From contig VWZS01006760.1 of NCBI GenBank assembly GCA_013397075.1, forward strand, positions 1 through 64,000: 64,000 nt of DNA. Direction: 5' to 3'. This document shows positions 25,201 to 40,200 of this stretch, in pieces (within the stretch, counting starts at the first letter, position 1; each line of letters starts with the position of its first letter). The position numbers and the translations under genes are program-made. Under the pieces are notes generated by a model, which saw only the letters and a program-made list of their open reading frames with translations, did no database searches and was not told where the DNA came from. This DNA comes from Rhabdornis inornatus. Lineage: Eukaryota; Chordata; Aves; Passeriformes; Rhabdornithidae.

Positions 25201-28200
25201 ATGGTGGTGAGCACAGGAAAGCATGTGCTGATGTGGATTGGAGGATTTTGGAGAAAGCAAGTGCTGCTGTTTAACTGGGCAGGAGTCTTCCCTCAGCAAG
25301 GAGGAACAGCAGCAGTCCAGCTGCCTGTCCCAGCCCTGCCAGGAGCACTGGGATGCTCACCTGCAAAGGAGAAGGCCATGATCTCCCTGAGGTGAGGAGC
25401 GGCGGTGGGCGGGCGATAAGCAATCCTGCCGTGGTTGATGTCTGCCTGGGTGAAGTACCTGGCTGGGGACAGAGGCCTGTCCCTGTGCTCCACAATACCT
25501 ATGGATGCAGAGACACCAGCATTACCAGGAGGGGTTAATTACTCCATCTGATTCCACAGCTTCCTTTGCTTTCCCTGGGTACTTCTTTGTACCGGTTCCA
25601 GAACAAGTCATATGGATGCAACTGCACCAAGGATGGGCTCTAGGGACAAGAGAAATTAAACAGAGATCCCTCACTTAGGCATTTCTTCACATAACCTCTC
25701 ACTGGAGAGGTGGAAAGCAGAAAGCCACAGGACACAACATCCAATATTATTCAGACAGTAGCAAAAACTGTCTGAGCTCTGCAGCACATTCCTAAAGAAG
25801 CCAAAGAAATGCAGTTGAGGAACAAGGGGTTGAAAAGCTAAGGAAAGAGGCAAAATGGATTAACAGGTGCCTCCACAGAATGAGACTCTGAGGGAAGAAG
25901 GAGATGTGCTCAGAAAAATGGCAATTAATGCAGCAGCAACAGGTTCACTTGCCTTGCCCAGGAAGGAGAGGCACAGTCACGTTGTACAGGATTTTCTCAC
26001 TGGGAATCTCCGGGTCTACAAAGGAGAGGTGGTGAGGCTCAATCACCGTCACACGGTCCTCCAGCACCTCAATAAACACATCACACCATGAGCATCAAGG
26101 CCAGAGACATGGGAAGAGTCACCCAAAAATGCATAGAAAGAGAATTTGATTTGCTCTAGTTAAATATAAGACAGTCTTTAAACTAAAGGCCCAGTTCTTA
26201 AACCTAAATCTGACGCCCTGTTCCCTGCAGATGTACAACCTTCACACTCACAGGTGGTCAGGTTTCTCTTTTGGCCTACAGCAACTCAAAAGAGAGAAAG
26301 GAAAACCTAGTTTGATCAAGGACTCCCTGGATGAACATGTAATTAATTGTCTATGTAGTTTTCTCATATAGTCTGATGTGGCTGGACTGGATTCTCTTTT
26401 AAAAGAAACACTGAAAATGACTCAGCCCTCTCCACTGGGATATAGAGGAACCAAAGCTTTCTTTTTTGTTTTAAACCTGTCTAAAATTGCTCTGATCCTC
26501 CCATAACAAGATTATAATGAACCAAAGGCAGGCAGGACGTTAAAGGAATTACAGTGCTGCTTGAAGAGACTTAAGTGCCCAAAACCAGTTAATTTCCACA
26601 TGTTCATGAACCTTAATCCTGCAGAATTAACAGCTCTGAGAAGTTGCCAAATTAAACTGCTCAGCTGGTTATGAAAAGCATCCAGGTCATTTCATAATCT
26701 TGAGCAAAACAGGGAGAGAACAAGCTAAATAATCTGCTTTGGAACATGAAAGGTTACCAATTTGGGGTAACCTTTAAGGTTAACTTGATTGAAGAAAAAC
26801 CAATATAGATGTTGTGTCCAGTTCAACAAAAGAGTCATCAAAGTTGCCTTGACCTTTCTCAGCAGCACAAGTCAAAGTCAAGACTAGAGGGATGGGAAGA
26901 CTGAAAGTATTGTGTTTTCCTCTCAGCTTTAAGAAGTCTCATTCTGAAGGAGTCTGAAGACAAATGAACAGAACTCCATCACATTGGGGCAGGGAAGTGC
27001 AATTTTTCTGAGGGAAAGATTTAAGGTTATGTTTCTTCCTCGCTGCCTCCAAGGCCTATTTGTCTCTCCCAAAGGTGGGACTCACAGGTAGTGAGGTAAA
27101 AGGTGTTTTATGGCTCTATTGAATTTTGTGGGGGAGTAATTAGCTATAAAACCCAGTGCTGTGTGGCTCTGCCAGACATCTCTCCCATCAATTTTGTCAA
27201 TAATGACAACAACAAAAAGTCAGGAGCAGGAAGATAAATGGCTCCAAGTAGCAGTCTGGCCATGTTTCATTATCACCCAGGAAAGGTCGCCACTATTTTA
27301 AACCTTGACAAGGCTGTTGTGCCATGGACTTCCCACTAATCCCTCTCCCACTGCTTCCTTTGCCTTTGCTGGCCCCATGCCTGGCATGCAGAACAGGAGA
27401 AGTACAGGGGACAGCTGGACTTTACCCACAAGTGATGGGGACACACAGGGAAGGCTTGCACCACAGCCTGAGAGCCAACAAAAACGACTTTCAACTCCAA
27501 AATCATCTTTCCAATCAACACAGTGGGGAAGGAACCACCTTGGAGAGAGAGCTCTCATCCTGGTCATCAATGGTCATTCCCAGAGCTCCAGTTTGGATCA
27601 AGTTTACAGTGGGACAACTGGGAAAACCCATTCATTACAGTCTAACCCACAGTTCTCTCTGGCTTCTCAGCAAAGGGTAAGAATTCCATAAAATGTTGAT
27701 TTTGCTTCTCTTTCCCTCTCTCCTTTCCAGTCTGTACATTCATCGCTGTTAATACTGAGTTTTTCAACTTTCCATGGGTATTTTCTGCACTCCCCACCCC
27801 AGTTACTCTTCTAATCTGTTTTTTTTCCCCATTCCTACTCCAGCTATCTGTGTGGTGTTATCACTTACAGCCATGTGCAAAGAGGAGCCCAGGGAAAGCT
27901 GAGGGGCTTTGGGTGTCTGGGGCAGAACAGCAACGTTGAACACGTGGCTTTCCAAGCTGGTTTGTGGACTGGCAGAGCTGGACACCTGGGAAGGAAAGAT
28001 CACAAGAATGGGTCAGTGATTCCTAGACCAGTTTCAGACTTTCCTTTGGCAGTGGCTCCCTGTGATCCCAACAGCTTCCAAGATGAGCTGAAACACAAGA
28101 TGGGACTTGTGTTTCACAGTCTCATAAATATTTTCCACTCTAGCACCAAAGAATTAAGTCAAGGGTATCTAACTCCTAATTGCAAGCCTGCAGCAAAGAC

Positions 28201-31200
28201 ATACAAAGCAAATTATATTAACAAATTGGTAAAAACTCAGAGTACCAGAACCATTCCCTAGAGGTGAGCCTGCAAAAGTTCCCAGCAATCCTGGGGTGAA
28301 GTAAGCACCCAAAGAAATACAGCTCCCTTCTTTGACAGACTCAGCTATGGCTTTACCTTTTAGGAGGGATGGTAGTGTTGCTCTGGAACTCCACAGAGCA
28401 CTTTGTGAGTAGGAATGGACATCCTGAAGCTTAATTTTCGGAAAATGCATAAAAATTTAAGTTCTGATGAAAGGAATGATGTCATTTTAGCCATTTGCTG
28501 CACCTGCTCTGTTCTAAAACTGATGAAGACAACATGTTGGCCCTGAAATGTCCCAACCCAGAGTTCAGGGCTTGGACAGGGGTGCCATGGTCTCCTGATG
28601 TGACCAGGTATTCCCAGCTCCCTTTCTTAGCTCTCAGTACAATTATTGCTACTGCTCTGAGATACTAAACCCAAACACTCAACTCATGCAAAATGCATAG
28701 TCTCTAAGAGGAATGCAGCAATTAAGCCAAAGATTAGCTTGTTCAACACTGATGCTCACAAATTCCTCATTATCACTTATGTTAATTACTTTAGAAATTA
28801 CCTTAATTGCCTCTCCGGTGCTACAGTAATTGCTTCTGCCTTGTAAACCAGATGTAACAAACACTGCGTGCCAGTGTTCACACAGGCTTAGTTACAAGAG
28901 GCTGTGAAACCCCCCCAGCAAACAGCAAGGACCTGTCTGAGGAATTTTATGGCTCTTAAATCTGTGGGGAGTGGGGATTTATTTTAGTTTCCCAGCTGCT
29001 GGGGAGTATTTCCACCTTTTGGTCTGTTGGCAAGATGAAGGGCTCTGAAGCCAAAACTAAATTATTAGCTTAGAAAGCACGGGTTGTGTGGCTCTGGGGC
29101 TCACAAAACACACCATTTTTAAACAGGCACTTGGACTGTTTTTCACTTGGTGTAAATGTTCTAGGCTTTATGAGAGGGTGCTGTATTTGCCAGTATGTAT
29201 TTACACACACACCTGTGTTACTGTTAAAACTCAGACTCACAAGACACAAGTGGAGCAACCTCAGAGAGCTGCCACGTGGTATTTTAGGGAGATGATGAGG
29301 AATACCTGGAACTGGAAGGAGTCACTCTCTACTTCAGCTCCAGAGTGCCTGTACCACACAATGCCATCACTGATGTCCTGCTGGGTGAAGGAGGTTGTGG
29401 GGGAGGCTGCTCTTCCATCAGGTAAAAGCTGCCAGGAATCTGCTGGGCCATCTGCTGGCATGGGCATCAGCAGCACCACTTCCCCTGGGAAAAGCAAAGA
29501 GGAACTTGGGAGAACACAGACAGCAAGAGCTGCCTTTGCTCCAGCTGAGGAGCAGCCAAGGCAAATGCTCACCCAGTCAGAGCTTTTTTTCCATGCAGTG
29601 TTCAGTGACAGAGTTCCCAAAAGCCATCAGCAGACATTGAGACATCCCGGTGACATTGGGAAATCTTGTTAATTAATTCCATTAAACGGGTTGATAACTC
29701 TGCTGATTGATAATTAATCACTCTCTTATGTGAAACATCCATCATAAGCTCTCCCATTTCATTTCCCCAAACCACCCTTGAAAAGCTGGAGCAAGAAAAA
29801 AAGTAATTCAGCAAGATGCAATATCACACTTCCACTGGATCATCAAACTCTGGGCTAAAATTCCTTTATCAGTACCCTAATTACATTCCAGATCTTATGG
29901 TTTTGCTCATGGGAGTTCCCCTAAAAAGCTAAAAATCAAATTCTATATTTCCTACAGGTATGAATATCTTTGCCATTAGCCACAGACTAAGTTAGGCAGA
30001 TAAGCCCTTCTGGATTCAGGACCAATTTTCCACATTTCTCTCTCTCTTATTTTTTCCCTCCCTTTCTGCAAAAAGGAGGGAAAAAATAAGAGAGAGAGAA
30101 ATGTAATATAAAAGTGTTTTAGATAAATTATGGTGATCATTGATTTCTGCTGCTTCTTCCTCACCTGCAGCTACAAACCTGTTTATATACCTGCAATTAA
30201 TCACAGCAGCAATAATTATGGTGATACAAACACAGGATTATCAATTTTAGTTAGGATAGGCAGCAGGAGACACACTCCTCAGGGAAAAATTCCTGTTTTC
30301 ATGTAAATGCTTATTAAAAACGAGGAGACAGACCTTCATCTGCAGGAAACTAAAGGGGGAATACAAATTAATTACTTCTCTACTAAACTGCAAAACTCTC
30401 ATTATCTCTGTTTCCATCAGGTGCTGGCAGCTATTCTGGAAACCAGCCTGTCCTCACAGCAAAAGGATAAAAAAAAGCATGGATGTTGCTAGAGGGATCC
30501 TCTAAGTTTCCTGGATCAGCAAATTAAATGTGGCATCATTTCTTAGAAGTTCAAAATATATTATTCGAAGGCATGGTTTTTGTCAAGAAAATAGTGATGC
30601 TGAGGAAGAAAAGAACATGTTCCTTTTCTTTCCATATTTTGTTTCCCTCAACATGACAGCTCTTTTTCATCCTGTTTTTCTCCATTTATAGCTCAGTCAC
30701 AAATCCCAGAACATTCCACATTCCCCCTTACCCTGAAGATCCTCCCTAAGCATGGGGTTGCTGGTGAAAGTCACTGCTCTGAGCTCTGAGAGCTGAGCTC
30801 AGAGCCTCTCAAAAGGAATTTGGGGACAAGAATTATCTGCAGATCCAAACATCACCAATTCCTCTTTCAGTCAGCAAGCCATTCCTCGGGGACAAATTAA
30901 ATCAAATGTCACGGAATTTAGGGAATTCTTCAAGGTAAACTTTTTGCTCAGCAGTTTCTAGAGGTAGATACTACTCTGTGCTGCTCAAAGCAGAAATTCA
31001 CCATGGAGAATTATCTTTTGGCAGAAAGATTCTGCTCTCTCAGGGCTGTAAAAACACCACTGGAGAAACACAGATGATGAGGAAGGGCAAAAGTGCTTTG
31101 TTACTTTGCATGGCCCTTGGAAGTGGGAAAAGATGAGGTTAGCAGCACTCACCCAGCACACCATTCTAAGGAAATATTCCCCCAAGTGCACATAACACCA

Positions 31201-34200
31201 TGGGAAGGTGCTGCTCTTGGACAGCAGAACTGCAGAGGGATTTACCATGTCTGGGCTGCTCCTTGGTGATGGTGTAGGTGATGTCAGAGTCCCTGGCACC
31301 GGGCAGCTCAGAGTGCAGGATTGTCTTGGAGATCTGCAGCATTCCTCCCTGGGGCACCCACACCAGGGAATTGGTCACCAGCCTGGGGCTCCTGGCACTC
31401 TGCAGGCAGAGGGACAGCAGGGAAAGGCTGGAATGTGAGCAGTGCTGAGCTGATGGAAACAGACTTTCCAGGGAAAAGGAAGGATCAAGGAGAGTATTCT
31501 GGAATTTCTTACACATTCCACCCTGGTTGTATGCTTGGAGAAATGCTGGTGGATCCTTCTATCGTATCCCCCAGACCCAATTCCCAGCCTGCAGAACTGA
31601 CCTTGTCCTCTAATTCCTAATTTCCTGCTGCTGACCCAGGTCTCCCTCCATAATTTTGTCTTTTACCACCATCCTCATTCTCTCTGAGCATCCACCCAAG
31701 TCTTTAGTTACTCAGTGGGTTTCCTAACTTTCAAGCTATTCCTGTGGCTTTTTTTTTTTTTTCAAATGAATATTTATCCAATATCCTGAAATGTGGATGT
31801 CAGTACTGGATTGCAGTAATAGTTTCACTATAGTTTCCATTTATTTCAGTAACACTGCTCTGGCATTCAAGGATTATATCAGCCTTTTTTGGCTCCAATT
31901 TGCTTTGTTGGACAGGTCACCAAAGTCCTCATGACCTCTTCCGTGCCATGGCTCTTTCTTATAACCCCAGCTGCTGTAAATGTGACTTCTTTTCTGGATT
32001 TCTGCACATTCACCTTGAAACTGGCTGTGGCTGCAGTTCACCTTGAACTGTGTGATCAATCAAAATCCCAACTGCTCCATCTAGGGGAACACCTTCCTCC
32101 TCATTTACTAGTCCACATAATCAGCCCCCAAACTGATAAATGACTCATTGCTGTGTTCTTCTGGATCTGCCACACAGACAGGAGAGAGAGGTAAAAAGAT
32201 GTTTGTGAGAAGGAGCCACATTACAGGATGATTTCTGACCTCTTTTTTGGCATGTCTGCTGTGCACCCACCCAATCTGTACTCCACTTACACTGTGGGTT
32301 TGTTACAAACATGGAAACCCTCAGCTTTTAGGTCACTGAATGACTGAATGTTCCTTCACTGGCCACCTCAAACCCATCCAGCACGTTGTGATACTACTCC
32401 CACGTGGCTTTGATGCTGCTTGTTAATAAGAACAGAATCATGAGACAGCTCTTTTTGCTTTGTAGTCTACTTAAAAAATGTACTTGACAAGAGTGAATTC
32501 AGAGCACAGTAAAAATGTTTTCAGAGAGCTCAGGGAGGCTGACAAGCTCCCTGGTCCATGCTTCAGCTACCTGCTCCCAGGCAGGGCAAGGTCAGCTGCC
32601 TTGCAAATACCTTGGAGACCTCCCTTAGCTGGATCTCTAGAGGTCTGGGGTATCCCTAAAATAAACACCTTTTGCCTTTTTTTCTGTGTTCCCTCCAGCG
32701 TCTCAGGAAAGAAAGGCTTCCATGTCCCTGTTCAGACTGTAGGAGCTCCAGCAAAGGGTCTGGATGGGAAAAGCAGCCATTAGCAAACAAAGGGCCTGGA
32801 AAAAGCCCTAAAAGCTGCCCTGCTCTCACCTCTGTCACCACCTTCATCCTTCTCTGTAGCCAAGTGCTGCAGAGAGAAATGCGGAACGATAAGGAGAGAC
32901 AAGGGAACACAAAACAGGATAATAAAAGAAGCTACTCTAAGCAATTCACCCTCACTGGCATCTACAAGAACCTGCTTAATCAACAGTGGGGGAAAAAAAG
33001 GTGTTACAAAGAACACAGAGTGGTGTCCAAGCATTTTCACAGTCCTTGTGATTCTACTCAGGCTCCTTGGGGCCATGGAAGCCATCAGGGTGAAGAAACC
33101 ACAGGCAGAGCTCCTCTTATTCCAGGAGTCTAATAACAGCACCAGCCTTGAAAGCAATTCCTTTTTCATCCCCAGACTGCCGTGTGAGTCACAGCACTAA
33201 TTAACATTAATTACTGCCATAGCTTCAGGAGAACCTGCAGGGTCCAAATGGGATCAGTGCCACCTTGTGTGGAACTCCACAGAGCGCTGGCCAAGCTCCC
33301 TTCAAACTGCCATGCCCAAGTTGCTGTGAAAGACATCTAAAACAGCAGAGAGGGCAAAAGGGGGGCAGTGACATCTCCTCCTAACTCCTTCCCAAGGGGT
33401 GGAACTTGAAGACACTGTGTCAGATCTCTGACATAAAGGACTGCAAACTGACCTTCTCTACTGACAGCTCCACTTTTGTTACTCTTTCACATTAATAAGG
33501 AATGAAGATACCTTCATCTCTTTCTCCTTCTGTTTTATTACAGTGTATTACTTTTTATCAAATAACTATCGACTCTGAATCATCAAAGCTGCACAATTTG
33601 AGCTGTTGCAAACCAAGAATTGGGGCGACCTCCAAAAGCCAACCAATCCACTCTTTTCTCCGGTTGGTTACTCAGGATTAGTGACACCTTGGGGACAGAG
33701 CAGCACTTCCAGACTCTCCCCATCTGCCTGCCAGTGTTTGTGTGCTGGCACATACCTTCGGAGCAATCCTGATGTGGAGCAGGATGTTCTGGAAGTGGTA
33801 CCCATCGCTCACTTGCAGAAGAGCCGTGTCCTGCCGGCTGTCGGAGCCATCGTGGGCGTAGCGCAGCTGCCCGCCCACGAGGTCACCCAGGCCCAAGGTG
33901 GCAGGGTCCCCAAGGGGCCCCAGCAGCCTCCCGTGCCGTGGAGCCTCCAAAACCATCAGCACCACGTCCTCAGGATTGTCACTGTCCCCCAGGCCGAGCA
34001 CCAGCTCCGATACTGTCCCGGTTTCCCCCCTGCCCACAAGGAGGGGCTCGTTCCTGAACACGTACGGGGCCTGGAACACAAAAGCAGCTCTGAGGTATCT
34101 CTGGGGAGACTGGATCATGATCAAAGACTGGAATTAAAAGTTTGGGGAGAAGGACATCAGCTCACTTCATCCCTGGAAATTTCCTATTTCACTCTCCACG

Positions 34201-37200
34201 CCTTAGATCTAATAATATTTAGCATTTAAACTGAATTAGTCCCATTAAAAGAAGATTCTCATGCCACATTAGGCTTAGGAAAGGCAAAAACTTGGGATAT
34301 TTATATAGAAAGCATCTGACTCCAGCTGATCCTCATTAGCCTCCTGAGATGACAGCAAAACTAGGTGTCTTCATCATCAGTATTTATTTCATTTCCAACA
34401 CTCCCCACAGCCTCACTCGACTTATAGCAAAGATCTGCTAGAGGCCATATTTCTGCTGGTTTGAATTAGTTCTTTGTCACCAAGAAAGTTTCAATCTGCA
34501 GTCTCTATTGATCCCAATAAACATCATTTGCCAGGGGTAATGAACTGCCCCAGGAGGGAGGCAGTCCTGCAGAGACAAAGTCAAAGCCCTGGGAACATCC
34601 ATCAGGGAGCCAACTGCTGGCACCTCACCTGTGCACGACTTCCCAGGGTTATTAGGGATCAATAGGCAGAATTCCTATCATTAAACCTCACTTATGTATT
34701 CTGGGGCAGTGACTGCAGCTCTTACTTAGGTGAACGTCCTACTGAGGCAAACAAGAGATTAGGCTGAGCCAAGATCTCAGCACCAGCCAGAATCAATATA
34801 CACACGGCAGGATCAAAACCCACAGTTTGTCTTATTCTAAAGGACAAACTAGAGCTCTTCTAATTTCCAGAAGTTATGGGAATGACTAATATGGAATATA
34901 AATTACTCATGGTGAGGATGGGAGGCTGATCCAGGCTTGTAGGCAGGAAGGAGCCTGCACCAGAGGAGTTCTGTCAAATCATTTGGTGCCCCTCTGAGGA
35001 TGTAAATGAGCCTTAAGAGTAGCAGATTCTGTTTTGCACTTTAAGGTCTCTATTTGTAAGGATATGCCAATTAGTCACAACTTCTGATTGAGCTTTCCAT
35101 ACTGGAAAAAGCTCAGTGCAAGCTGCAAAGCCTCCTTGGAAACCTGGAACCTGTTAAGGTGCCTGTATCCCCTCTGGGGTGAGACCCATATACTGTGCCA
35201 CAGACTTTCAATAACAATAATACAGGAGACACAGACACTTGGCAGGACCACCACCTTGCCCAGAAGTGGTGGGAAGTTTAAGGGACACACTTTAAATAGC
35301 TCATGCTGATTTATTTCCCAGCTGTCCTAGAACAGAGCTTTGAACTTGAGTGTCAAAGCTATCCTGCCATTGGGATCAATCCTGGCCCAATTGCCCCGCA
35401 GCAAGAGGCTGGACTGGAGCATCAGCAGATCCAGAGGATGATTGGAGCAGTAGGGATCCCTTAGCCCTGGCTGATAATTGCTCTATGATTGCACAGCTGC
35501 AACTCCCTGCACAAGCAAGATGACACAGGCCAGCTTCTCCAGTCAATTCCCCAAGTCCCTTTCCTCCATGGGACTCTTGGCTGCCACCCCTAATGGAGAG
35601 TTGAGTCCAATTTGCCTGATCTGAACCCCTGCTCAAGTTCTACCCAGCTCCTTTGTTATCCCTGCAGTAAACCAGGGCTTCAAATGGTACAAAATTTAGG
35701 GTTGTTTCCAGGCTTTGTTACCTGTGTTGAGAAGGCCTGAATGTTGATCACCTCAAGGTGGGAGAATGACTCTTGATCACTGACCTTCAAGGTAAACTGT
35801 CCTTTCCTAAACAGGTCCCCAGCAAGACAAAATACAGGATAACATAAATTAATTAATTACTCTTCCAGGACTCAATAATGATAAGCACACTATATATCCA
35901 GCAAAAGTGACTGGCTCAGTGACAGAAGCTTTAGCTCACGTTTTCTTCAATTATGTTTTTACAGTATTTTCTCTCAAAGATTCACAACAGTCACAACAGG
36001 TAATAAAACACCTTTAGCTGTGCTGTAATACACCCTCATCTCCCTTTAAGTAATGTTATCCACATTGGATGGCATCCCCAAGATAAAGTGCCAATTCTAA
36101 ATGTCAGCCCCTCGCTGCTAAAGAAAAACGTCACTATTCTGGCTTCAGGACTTGTCAGGATTTTTCCTTCCCATTTACTTTTCAGTGATGCCACCCAAAC
36201 ACCTTGAAGTTTAAAGTAACAGTATAAATAATAAATAGAGTAATAACTAGTAAAAAAGCAGCTTTGTTTCTCAAGACAATATGTTGACATTTCATGGCAA
36301 CTACCAGGTAGACTTAAAAAAAGCAGGACATAGAAATATGCCTGAAGTCTGGTGAACACCAGCTAACCCTTGGCATCAGGACACCCTGAGAGTCTTCTCC
36401 AGATCTCATTTAGATCAAAGACCTCCCTGATTTATACAGCCAGAAATTCAGAACAGTTCCACCAATGTCACTCTAGTGCCAAGGCTTTATGGTGATGCAA
36501 ATCAAGTGTGAAATTTGGCAGTGCGGCTGGCTTATTGCCTGGCTGCAGGAAAAATCTGCTTCCTTGCTACATCCTTGCAGTGTGAGCTTTGCCAGCTACT
36601 AATCACCACTAATTGTTCCAGGGCACTAAAAGAGCTCATACTGGAGGCAAACAAGGAATGGCTGAAGGCAAACTATGCCAGGGAGCACAGCAGTGACATC
36701 ACTTGAGCATCTTCCTAGCAATACCAAGAAACTGTGGTAACAATCAGACTAACATGCCAGTTTTAACTCTCAGCTGAGTATCCTGAAGATGGGACAGATT
36801 CCTGCAGCCCAAAAGCACAGAAGGTTTGGGAGTTGGGTTACAGTGACCTCTCCTACCACGAACTGAGGAGTTTTGCACCACCAGTTAAACCATGGTACAG
36901 CGTGGAAGTTGATTTAGCAGCAGTGGGAAGTGTGCCTCCCTGTAGGAATGCTTCCAAGGAAGAAGAAAATACCTGTTCTCAAGATAAAACAATTTTTTGG
37001 TGAGTCAAGAGCTCAGCAAAAAAGCTTTCCCCCAGTCACCTGGGCTCCTCTCTGCTGTGCACGAAGCGCACCCTCCTCTCCCGCACGTCCCTGCAGCTGA
37101 AGCTGCTGCCGTGGCTCAGCGGCACCTCCCGCCCGTCCAGCAGCGTCACCAGCCGGCCGGTGGAGGGAATGCTGTCCACGCGGAACAGCAGCTGGCCCCA

Positions 37201-40200
37201 GGCACCAGCCGGATCGCACACACCCAGCAAGGACAGGTCTAGGGGCTGCACGCCGCCAATCCCCACCCTGAGGGTGCTGCTCACACGGGAGCTCCAGGGA
37301 TGCCTGCTGGCTGAAGGGAAAGAAGGGAGAAGTGTTACTGCGGGAATCACAACTATTTTTTGGGTGCCCAGGTGGACTGCAATCCATCCCAATCCCCACC
37401 ACGACTTGGGGAAATCCCTTCCCGCCTTGATTTCCACATCACAGAATTGAAAGGCAGCTGCAGACAGACTAGTAAATCTTCATTTAGTGTAAAGAATGGA
37501 TAAGTAACCACTAAACTTGATTCAGGAAGGGATTTCCCCCAAGATATTTTGTCACTGGTTTTACACCGATGATAAATGTTGCTGTCTCGAGAGACACTCA
37601 CCTTCTTCACACTCTCTGGTCTGTGTATTGCCATAGAAACCCTGGCCACAGGCAGAAACACAGACCTTACTCTTCAGAAACGTGGTGCTATCACAGAGGT
37701 GGCACAGGCTGCCACTGGCACACTCCAGGCATCCAGGAGGACAAGCTGCATGGGGTGGAAAGCACAACCCCACTGAGACACTGCAAAACCAGCGCAGCCA
37801 CTGGCACGCAGAGCTGTCCCCAGGATCAGAGCAGAAACACCACTGCGTGTGTCTTACCTACCTGACAAACAGAGCCAAGACAGTGGGCAAAGAGTTATGA
37901 CACAAGCTGGCAAGAAGTCCCTTCCTCATGTGCCCACTGTCCCTGCACCAAGCTCGCTGTGCTCACCTGTGCACTCGCGCCGTGCCTCGTCTGCGAAATA
38001 TCTCTGCCCGCATTTGGGAACACAAAGGCTGCCCAGGAGGAAGAACGGGGCTGGGCAAAGGCTGCACTTGTCTGCTTGGTGGCACTGAAGGCAGGGCTGA
38101 TCACACCCTAAAGAGACACAGGCAAAGAGTTTGGCTTGCCAGCTCTTGGGAGACAAGCAGCAAACACGTTGGAAGTAAAGCTCCATACAAACTCACGCTG
38201 ACACGTGTCTGATTCCCGGTAGAAAGCTGGAGGACACTCTTCCACACAAGCTCCTTCGTGGAGAACGTGGCCTTCCATGCACTGCAGGCAGTCAGTCCTT
38301 TGGGGACCTTTGCAGGCATTACAGCTCCAGTCACACTCTGGAAGAAACCAAAAATCAGTTCAGGGCAGCCCTTTCTGGGGTGCTCACCCTGCACAAGGGC
38401 TTAGCACTCGGGGTCTACAAGCTGTGGGAAAACATCACTTATTTCCATTATGGAACACTCTGCTGGGGAGTTCTGGAAATCTTTCAAGCCACGTGTCTTT
38501 TAAATCACTCCAAACTGCTGTTTCTGCAGCCATCCAGTGATGCAGGATTTAATAAGACAGATAGAGAGACAGGTAAGTACAGGAGGCCAGATAAGCCCCC
38601 GAAAAGAGACTTATCCTGGCAAGCTCACTCGTTATCAGCTGACCCGTGACTAAATGAATTGCTGGACCTGACCCCTGAAAACTTTGCTGGCTCAGTTACA
38701 AAATCATTTACACGAGAGCGATTTGCAATAATCTTGTTCCACTGAAAGGCTCAAGTATGTGACAGCAGGCTGCCCAAAAAGCAAAAAAACCAAAAACCTG
38801 CAGAAAAACCTTGCAAGCAACCTGTCACTGAACAATTTTCCCCTTCCTACACCCTTTTTAAAGCAGGCCACCTGCACAGCTCCCGTTGCCACCTAACGGA
38901 TTCTTAGCCAAGGCACTTGCATTGATTTATTTTTTTCTTTTTCCCCTTGAAACCAGCAAGGTATTTTTCACCTCTGCAAGTGTTGCTGGAAAAATCCAGG
39001 TAATACTGCTGAGCACAGCTCTGGTACTGGCACTCCCCAAAGAGCAGGACCTTGGCTGCATCTCTGCACGACGTGCAGCCGGCAGCCGAGTCACAGCTCC
39101 GGCACTGGCTGCTGCAAGCTGTGGAAAGACAAGGAAAAATCAGTGTCATTCCCCATGCACCAGCCAACTGCACAAGCAAAAATGGTGTTACCCTGCAGCC
39201 TTGCTACTCCTCTTGTCCTCAGGGGAGACTTCAGAGTTTTTGCTTGTTTTGTTCCTTTTCATGTTCTCCAAAGTGTAAAGAGCCTCATTCCACTTGGAAT
39301 AGGCTGGAATGTCCCCTCACCTTTGCTCTGGACAGGTCAGGGTAAAACATCGACCCTAAATCCAAATCCCTGTCTCTGTTTTTTAAAATTTCCTTTGTGC
39401 AACCTGCGTTTCATACAGCTCTTTACCCAGGAACACACAAATTTGGAGAGCAGAGTAGACTGCTGCAATCCTTGGTGGGACCAAAGGCCCATTTAATTTC
39501 ACTTAACGTTTCCACCTTTTTATCTGTGCACAGTGTGAAATTCTGGAGCTGCAGGGAGCAGTAAAGATGCCAGGAAAAAAATAATTCAGGGATTTACTGA
39601 ATCTAGGATCAAAGTCCAGAGGTTCAGAATATTTCAACTCACCTCTTTGATGTCCAGGAACTAAACTTTACAGGAGGCTGTACTAACAGTTTGGGTGATA
39701 AATACTGACATGTTAATTCAAAATACAGTTTTATAACCAAGAAAAGCTCCAAATACCAAAGTAAATGTTAATATACCCACGTTGCTCTCACTGAAGCAAG
39801 AACCCAGTGTTTTCCAAAACAGCTCCTTGTTTTAGCTCCTCTAAGAAATGTCACAGAAGGTCTGCATTTTATTGATGTACAAATGATTTCTAGCAAAATG
39901 TTTACCTAAAGAATCAAGCAGCTGCTCTTAGGTGCTGTGGTGCCACTCTGATTTTTCTTCACTTAAGAATACTACATGAAAAAAAATCACTTTTTTTAAA
40001 GTGCTCCTAAGAACCAACTATTAAAAATACAGTCAAACACTCTACATGAGGTCTAAAATCATGGAAATCAGAAGGGATGCCAGAAGAGTAAGCAAAAACT
40101 GTATCTGGAAGCAAACCTGTCTGCTTGTTTTATCAGCACGACTCCATATCTGCATTTTTAAGCCCATGAAGGACTCCTTAAGCTTTTTGCTGTTCCTGGG

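Noticed and set aside
25947..25948. Alternative GT donor next to the GC donor of window exon 23
   Set aside because: It adds four bases and shifts the frame of the following exon. The GC donor keeps phase and fits the AAG|GCAAGT consensus.
33606..34229. 207-residue plus-strand open frame
   Set aside because: It is antisense to window exon 19 and carries no recognisable motif.
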